Of a stretch of 64,000 bases of DNA, positions 59,266 to 64,000 are shown in pieces (positions within the stretch are counted from its first letter, which is position 1; each line of letters begins with the position of its first letter). This DNA is from Pacificoceanicola sp049341065. GTDB taxonomy: Bacteria > Pseudomonadota > Alphaproteobacteria > Rhodobacterales > Rhodobacteraceae. The stretch spans positions 310,001 to 374,000 of the forward strand of contig NZ_JBMPIX010000004.1 in the NCBI RefSeq assembly GCF_049341065.1, in the 5' to 3' direction. Below the pieces are notes generated by a model that ran no database searches, was not told the origin of the DNA, and saw only the letters and a list, made by a program, of their open reading frames with translations. The translations under genes were made by a program, and so were the position numbers.

Positions 59266-61620
59266 ATGTCGTTGCACGTCCAACCGGAAGAAATCGATGA
59301 AATCGATGCCTTTGAGGCGCGATATGGGCGGGCTGCCCTGTTTGATCGCTATGCCGTGGCACGCATTCGGCAGTTTTGGCTGCGGCAGGGCGTTGTAGCA
59401 ATCGGCGCAGCCTATTTGTGGGTGTTTTTTTCCGCGACTGTCGCGTTTTCCGCATTGGCACTGGTGCTTGTGGGGGAAGGACTGGAACTGTTGGTTCTTT
59501 GGCGCGCCCAAAGCTGGCGTCGCGCGGATAAGGATATAGGCAAGATATTTTTCTGGACGACGGTCGCGGCGGGTGTTCAAGGCCTGACCGTTGCCGTCTG
59601 CATCTTGTTGTTGATTATCGGCGCACCGACTCAAGAGGTGGAGTTAATCGGCTTGTGCCTTTTGATGGCGGCCGCGGTAAATGCGGGGTTTTCACTGACA
59701 CATCACCCGCCTGCCTCCCGAGCCAAACTGGTATTGTTCGGGCTCTGCGCCCTCGGGTTTGTAAGCTATGAAACATTGCTCGATGCCGGGTTCGATGTTC
59801 GCGAAATCACGCATGTACTTGAAGTTGCGTTGCTCGCATACATGACCCAGACCTTCGTTAGCTTTGCCGTGCGGTCGTGGCGACGGCGTTTGGCAAATGA
59901 GAGGGCTTTGATGGATGGCGCGGCGTGTTTGAACGCTGCCAACCGAGAACTGGCAGAACGACAACGCGAGACTCGCGAACTGTCACTGGTGGCGCGCTAT
60001 GCAAACGACAGCGTGATCCTGTTCGATCCTGATATGACAATCACTTGGGTCAATGAGACCTTTACTCGTTTGACTGGCTATTCACGCGAGGAAGCCGTCG
60101 GACAAAAGCCTTGGAACTTTTTGAATGGTCCTGAAACCAGCGTGCAGGTTGGGCAGGAATTGTTGGAGTCGTTGCGGGACAACACGGCCTGTCAGGCGCG
60201 TTTGCTGAACTACTCCAAGGACGGACGCAAAATCTGGGTCGACATAAATCGGGTGCCGGTTTTTGGCCCTGACGGCAAGGTTGAAACGCTGATTTCGATC
60301 GAGCGGGACGTGACAGAGTTAGAGCGGCACGAACAAGTTCTGGCTCAGGCCCGGTTCCGCGCCGAAGAAGGTGCACGGGCAAAGTCGGTATTTCTTGCCA
60401 CCATGAGCCATGAGATGCGCACGCCGTTGAATGCCATTGTCGGCATGGCAGATTTGCTTGCTGACAACGATCTGGGCGAAGAGCAGAATGAATTTGTCGG
60501 TACGATCCAAAACGCCTCGACATCGTTGCTTTCCATCATCAACGACGTTTTGGATTTTTCGCGCCTTGAAGCCGACAAGGTTGAGATCGAGCGGACCCCG
60601 GTCTCGCCGTCTCAGATCATCGTGGACGCGGCACGCATGCTGCAGGCTATGGCGCGGGAAAAAGGCCTGTATCTGGACGTTGAAACGGATGCGACATTGC
60701 CAGAAGTGGCCATGATCGACGGCGGACGATTGCGGCAGATCATGATCAACCTGATGGGCAACGCTGTAAAATTCACCGAGACAGGCGGCGTTACCGTAAG
60801 CGCGACAGCCTCGGAGGTCGAAGGCGGCTGGCAACTGCGCGTCGTGGTGCAGGACACGGGAATTGGTGTGCCGCCCGATCGTAGTGAACATATCTTCGGT
60901 GAATTTCAGCAGGCCGATGCGGCCACGACCCGGCGCTTTGGCGGGACCGGGCTTGGGCTACCGATCTCTCGGGCGTTGGCGCAGCGCATGGGGGGCGATA
61001 TCGTTCTATTGCCACCGCCACAAGATTCGGGTTCGGCCTTTGAACTGACCGTTCGCCTGGAACGACCCGCCCTTGGGGATACCCTCTCGGTGATGGGTTC
61101 CGCGACAGATGACGACACCCTGACCCGGCCGCTCAAGGTTCTTTTGGCGGAGGACAATGCCACCAACCGGTTGCTCGTCGCGCGGTTTCTGAAGGGGCAG
61201 CCAATTGATCTGACAGAGGCCCGCAATGGCCGCGAGGCGTTGGAGCGGGTGATTGATGAACAGCCGGATGTTGTGTTCATGGACATGTCCATGCCCGAAC
61301 TCGACGGGCTGGAAGTGACACGCATCATTCGCGAAATGGACATCCCCCAACCCTATATTGCGGCGCTTACCGCAAATGCTTTTGACTCGGACCGCGAGGC
61401 CTGCGCGGCCGCTGGAATGGATGATTTCGTGACCAAGCCATTGCGCCGCAAGCATTTGATCGCGGCCCTGATCCGGGCAGCCCGGGGGGAGAAACCGCTT
61501 TCAAAGTTCTGCGGAGATAGCGTATCACGTCCGGGCGCCGAGAGAGGGACGGAACCTTGGACATCGCCACCCGCGTCTGGAACCACAAATGGAAAATCGA
61601 TCCGATCGTCCGGTCGCTGA
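59266..61620 (+). CDS. Hybrid sensor histidine kinase
   Basis: 784-residue hybrid kinase. Six hydrophobic segments fill about residues 40-205 (a membrane-embedded sensor of unknown ligand), then a coiled coil, a PAS domain (about 236-350), HisKA with the phospho-acceptor His382 in SHEMRTPLNA, HATPase with NLMGNAVKFTE, DTGIGVPP, FGEFQQAD and GGTGLGLPIS, and a REC domain with acceptor Asp673 in FMDMSMPELDG. No Hpt or output response regulator is next to it. Its last 64 bases overlap pncB, and the final ~40 residues after the REC domain look unconserved. Sits between pncA and pncB. Confidence 0.9.
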   Translation: MSLHVQPEEIDEIDAFEARYGRAALFDRYAVARIRQFWLRQGVVAIGAAYLWVFFSATVAFSALALVLVGEGLELLVLWRAQSWRRADKDIGKIFFWTTVAAGVQGLTVAVCILLLIIGAPTQEVELIGLCLLMAAAVNAGFSLTHHPPASRAKLVLFGLCALGFVSYETLLDAGFDVREITHVLEVALLAYMTQTFVSFAVRSWRRRLANERALMDGAACLNAANRELAERQRETRELSLVARYANDSVILFDPDMTITWVNETFTRLTGYSREEAVGQKPWNFLNGPETSVQVGQELLESLRDNTACQARLLNYSKDGRKIWVDINRVPVFGPDGKVETLISIERDVTELERHEQVLAQARFRAEEGARAKSVFLATMSHEMRTPLNAIVGMADLLADNDLGEEQNEFVGTIQNASTSLLSIINDVLDFSRLEADKVEIERTPVSPSQIIVDAARMLQAMAREKGLYLDVETDATLPEVAMIDGGRLRQIMINLMGNAVKFTETGGVTVSATASEVEGGWQLRVVVQDTGIGVPPDRSEHIFGEFQQADAATTRRFGGTGLGLPISRALAQRMGGDIVLLPPPQDSGSAFELTVRLERPALGDTLSVMGSATDDDTLTRPLKVLLAEDNATNRLLVARFLKGQPIDLTEARNGREALERVIDEQPDVVFMDMSMPELDGLEVTRIIREMDIPQPYIAALTANAFDSDREACAAAGMDDFVTKPLRRKHLIAALIRAARGEKPLSKFCGDSVSRPGAERGTEPWTSPPASGTTNGKSIRSSGR

Positions 61621-62846
61621 TCGATACGGATTTTTACAAGCTGCTGATGTGTCAGTCAGTGTTTCGCAACAAACGCGACACCAATGTCACCTTCAGCTTG
61701 ATCAACCGGTCGAAACATGTCCCGCTAGCCAAGTTGATCGACGAAGGTGAGTTGCGCGAACAGCTTGATCACATTCGCAGTCTTCGCCTGACCCGCGGCG
61801 AAAGCACTTGGCTGCGCGGCAACACCTTTTACGGCAAACGGCAGATGTTCACGCCCGAATTCATGGAATGGTTCGAGAACCTGCAACTGCCGCCCTATCA
61901 TCTTGAACGTGTCGGCGACCAATATGAACTGACCTTCGAGGGCAAATGGCCCGAGGTCATGCTGTGGGAAATCCCGGCTTTGGCAGTTCTGATGGAGTTG
62001 CGCGGACGTGCCGTGCTGAAAACCATGGGCCGGTTCGAGATTCAGGTTCTTTATGCCCGTGCCATGACCAAACTTTGGCAAAAGGTCGAACACCTGCGCG
62101 CGGAGCCCGGCGTGCGGATCGCCGATTTCGGGACTCGTCGGCGGCATTCTTTCCTGTGGCAGGACTGGTGCGTTCAGGCGATGCTGGAAGGGCTGGGGGG
62201 CAGCTTTGTCGGCACCTCAAATTGCCTGATCGCCAAGAACCGTGATCTTGAGGCCATCGGCACAAATGCTCACGAACTCCCTATGGTTTATGCTGCTTTG
62301 GCCAAGGACGACGCAGCCTTGGGTCAGGCCCCTTACGAAGTTCTGGCTGACTGGCATGAGGAACATGAGGGCAACCTGCGCATCATCTTGCCCGACACTT
62401 ACGGAACCGAAGGCTTCCTGCGCAACGCGCCGGATTGGTTGGCGGGCTGGACGGGTATCCGTATAGACAGCGGTGATCCCGCGACAGGCGCCGAGACGGC
62501 CATTCGCTGGTGGAAAGAGCGCGGCGAAGACCCGACAAAAAAGCTGGTCATTTTTTCGGACGGCTTGGATGAGGCGAAAATTCTCGAATTGTATCGCCAG
62601 TTCGAGGGCCGGGTGCGTGTCTCTTTTGGTTGGGGCACCTTGCTGACCAATGATTTTCGGGGGCTTGCACCGGACGATGGGCTGGCCGCGTTTTCGCTTG
62701 TGTGTAAGGCAGTTAGCGCCAATGGAAAGCCCACGGTCAAGCTTTCCGACAACCCGAACAAGGCGATGGGCCCGGCGGATGAAATTGCCCGGTACAAGCG
62801 CGTCTTTGAAGTTGGCAAGCAGGACGCGCAGGACGTCATCGTCTAG
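61557..62846 (+). CDS. pncB: Nicotinate phosphoribosyltransferase
   Basis: 429-residue enzyme making nicotinate mononucleotide from nicotinate and PRPP, the Preiss-Handler entry step. The N-terminus DIATRVWNHKWKIDPIVRSLIDTDFYKLLM is the family start, and later motifs FGTRRRHSFLWQDW, SNCLIAKNRDLEAIGTNAHELP and GTLLTNDF are typical. The start is a TTG at 61557, with GAGGGACGG upstream; a later start would remove the conserved N-terminus, so the 64-base overlap with the kinase gene is real. Completes nicotinate salvage with pncA. Confidence 0.93.
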   Translation: MDIATRVWNHKWKIDPIVRSLIDTDFYKLLMCQSVFRNKRDTNVTFSLINRSKHVPLAKLIDEGELREQLDHIRSLRLTRGESTWLRGNTFYGKRQMFTPEFMEWFENLQLPPYHLERVGDQYELTFEGKWPEVMLWEIPALAVLMELRGRAVLKTMGRFEIQVLYARAMTKLWQKVEHLRAEPGVRIADFGTRRRHSFLWQDWCVQAMLEGLGGSFVGTSNCLIAKNRDLEAIGTNAHELPMVYAALAKDDAALGQAPYEVLADWHEEHEGNLRIILPDTYGTEGFLRNAPDWLAGWTGIRIDSGDPATGAETAIRWWKERGEDPTKKLVIFSDGLDEAKILELYRQFEGRVRVSFGWGTLLTNDFRGLAPDDGLAAFSLVCKAVSANGKPTVKLSDNPNKAMGPADEIARYKRVFEVGKQDAQDVIV

Positions 62847-62877
62847 GGCGGCGCGGTTTGGCGGTATCACCCTGCCG

Positions 62878-62900
62878 AGAAAGGCGTTTCGCGCTTTTCT
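62878..62900 (+). terminator. Possible intrinsic terminator after pncB
   Basis: AGAAAGGCG-TTTCG-CGCTTTTCT forms a 9-pair hairpin (one G-T wobble) whose 3' arm is T-rich. It lies 32 bases after the pncB stop and 46 bases before hisC. A weak but plausible Rho-independent terminator. Confidence 0.45.
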
Positions 62901-62945
62901 TGGCCGCCGCGCGAGGGTAAGCACGTTTCCGCAAGGAGGCACCCC

Positions 62946-64000
62946 ATGTCCAAGATCGAACCGCAGCCGGGTATCATGGAAATCGCGCTCTATGTCGGGG
63001 GGAAATCCCGCATTGAGGGTGTGACCAATGTCATCAAGCTCAGCTCGAACGAGAACCCTTTCGGCCCAAGCGACGCCGTGAAAGAGGCCGTCGCGCGTTC
63101 GGTGCACGAATTGCATCGCTATCCTTCGACCGATCATGCCGACCTGCGCGCCGCCATTGCCGCCGCACATGGGCTAGACGCCGACCGTATCATTTGCGGC
63201 GTCGGTTCGGACGAGGTTTTGCAGTTTCTCGCGCAGGCCTACGCCGGGCCGGGCGACGAGGTGATTTATACCGAGCACGGCTTCTCGATGTACAAGATCA
63301 TGGCGCATTCGGTTGGCGCCACACCCGTCGAGGTGCCCGAGCAGGAGCGGGTGGTCGATGTGGACGCGATCCTGCGGGCCTGCACCGACCGGACGCGGCT
63401 GGTGTTCATCGCGAACCCCGGTAACCCGACAAGCACCATGATTGGCCTGTCCGAACTGGAACGACTGGCCGAAGGGCTGCCGCCACAAGCGATCCTTGTG
63501 TTGGACGGTGCCTATGCCGAGTTCGTCGAAGGCTATGACGGCGGGGCCAAGCTGGTCGAGATGCGCGACAACGTTGTGATGACCCGCACGTTCTCCAAGC
63601 TTTACGGTTTGGGCGGGATGCGTGTCGGATGGGGCTATGGTCCGCGCGAGATTGTGGATGTGCTGAACCGCGTTCGCCAGCCGTTCAACCTGTCGACGGT
63701 TGCGCTGGCCGCCGCCGAGGCCGCGGTGCGCGACACCGCCTATGCTGAACATTGTCGTGCCGAAAATGCCCGCCTGCGCGTCTGGCTGGCCGAGGCGTTG
63801 GGCGAACATGGCGTGCCATGCGACACCTCGATGGCGAACTTTGTGCTGGCTCGTTTTGGCAGCCAGGAGGAGGCCGAGGCTTGCGATGCCTATCTTCAGA
63901 CCCAGGGCATTCTGGTGCGTCGGGTGGCGGGCTACGGCCTGCCAAGCGCGCTGCGGATCACCGTCGGGGACGAATCCGCCTGCCGCCGGGTGGCGCATTG
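62946..64000 (+). CDS. hisC: Histidinol-phosphate aminotransferase, 3' end outside window
   Basis: Class I/II PLP aminotransferase of histidine biosynthesis; 351 codons are seen and the frame is open at the window edge. Start SKIEPQPGIMEIALYVGGKS and LSSNENPFGPS are the classical HisC start; the PLP lysine is Lys218 in RTFSKLYGLGGMRVGWGYG; NPGNPTST and DGAYAEF are the other binding motifs. AAGGAGG precedes the ATG. Only a few residues should be missing. Aromatic aminotransferase activity is common in the family. Confidence 0.94.
   Translation, partial: MSKIEPQPGIMEIALYVGGKSRIEGVTNVIKLSSNENPFGPSDAVKEAVARSVHELHRYPSTDHADLRAAIAAAHGLDADRIICGVGSDEVLQFLAQAYAGPGDEVIYTEHGFSMYKIMAHSVGATPVEVPEQERVVDVDAILRACTDRTRLVFIANPGNPTSTMIGLSELERLAEGLPPQAILVLDGAYAEFVEGYDGGAKLVEMRDNVVMTRTFSKLYGLGGMRVGWGYGPREIVDVLNRVRQPFNLSTVALAAAEAAVRDTAYAEHCRAENARLRVWLAEALGEHGVPCDTSMANFVLARFGSQEEAEACDAYLQTQGILVRRVAGYGLPSALRITVGDESACRRVAH

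Noticed and set aside
61501..61620. Possible frameshift at the end of the hybrid kinase gene
   Set aside because: The tail overlapping pncB looks unusual, but no earlier stop in a neighbouring frame clearly restores a family-typical end, so an error is not asserted.

Overview
The window is bacterial chromosome with high GC and very dense coding. It looks like an alphaproteobacterium of the Rhodobacteraceae (Roseobacter group). Clues are the recF-gyrB junction, a SmoEFGK/MtlK polyol operon, ArsJ with its GAPDH partner, a reduced alphaproteobacterial flagellar cluster with a possible CtrA box, a DUF2254 protein, a tandem glycine riboswitch in front of gcvTHP, and a recurring intergenic GATATTTTGGACC-type motif. 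This assignment rests on protein resemblance recalled from memory, not on a search. No rRNA, tRNA or CRISPR array was seen.

Layout: 1-2872 recF end and gyrB. 2873-3571 is the only long gene-poor stretch and holds a decayed IS5-type transposase. 3572-12396 (minus) has an HpcH/HpaI aldolase and a polyol operon in transcription order smoE-smoF-smoG-smoK-mtlK-HAD phosphatase-FGGY kinase, with a promoter and two copies of an operator in front. 12652-14888 (minus) is gapdh-arsJ. 14965-17696 (minus) is a shikimate dehydrogenase and a 3-dehydroshikimate dehydratase (protocatechuate branch). 17964-20968 (minus) is a gentisate ring-cleavage operon with a divergent MarR regulator; the leader holds what looks like a collapsed hydroxylase gene. 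21701-24975 has an MsrQ-like haem membrane protein and modABC.

25006-36492 is mixed housekeeping: an SDR, a glycosyltransferase coupled to an exported 18-repeat MORN protein, nadE, a His-rich periplasmic protein, a metallopeptidase, thpR, a PfkB sugar kinase, gltX, DUF2254, a gamma-glutamylcyclotransferase-like gene and nsrR with its own operator. 36512-41207 is the glycine cleavage operon under a tandem glycine riboswitch. 41239-48772 holds an inositol-monophosphatase-like enzyme, a YbbAP-type ABC exporter divergent from a TesA-type esterase, a small membrane protein, a flavin reductase, an L,D-transpeptidase and thioredoxin 2.

48774-53703 is a flagellar block: fliL, an unnamed membrane gene and a motE-like gene leftward; fliF, fliH-like, fliN and fliP rightward. 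53752-64000 has a class III aminotransferase, aldose epimerase, an MFS transporter, trhO, then pncA, a hybrid histidine kinase and pncB (nicotinate salvage with an embedded sensor), and hisC running off the end.

The strongest points for a second look are the hydroxylase remnant in the gentisate operon, the maleylpyruvate-isomerase-like protein lacking its expected zinc ligands, the MORN protein with an F/W two-repeat alternation, arsJ-gapdh without arsR, the smo operator pair, and the kinase overlapping pncB. I did not find a clearly undescribed multi-gene system.
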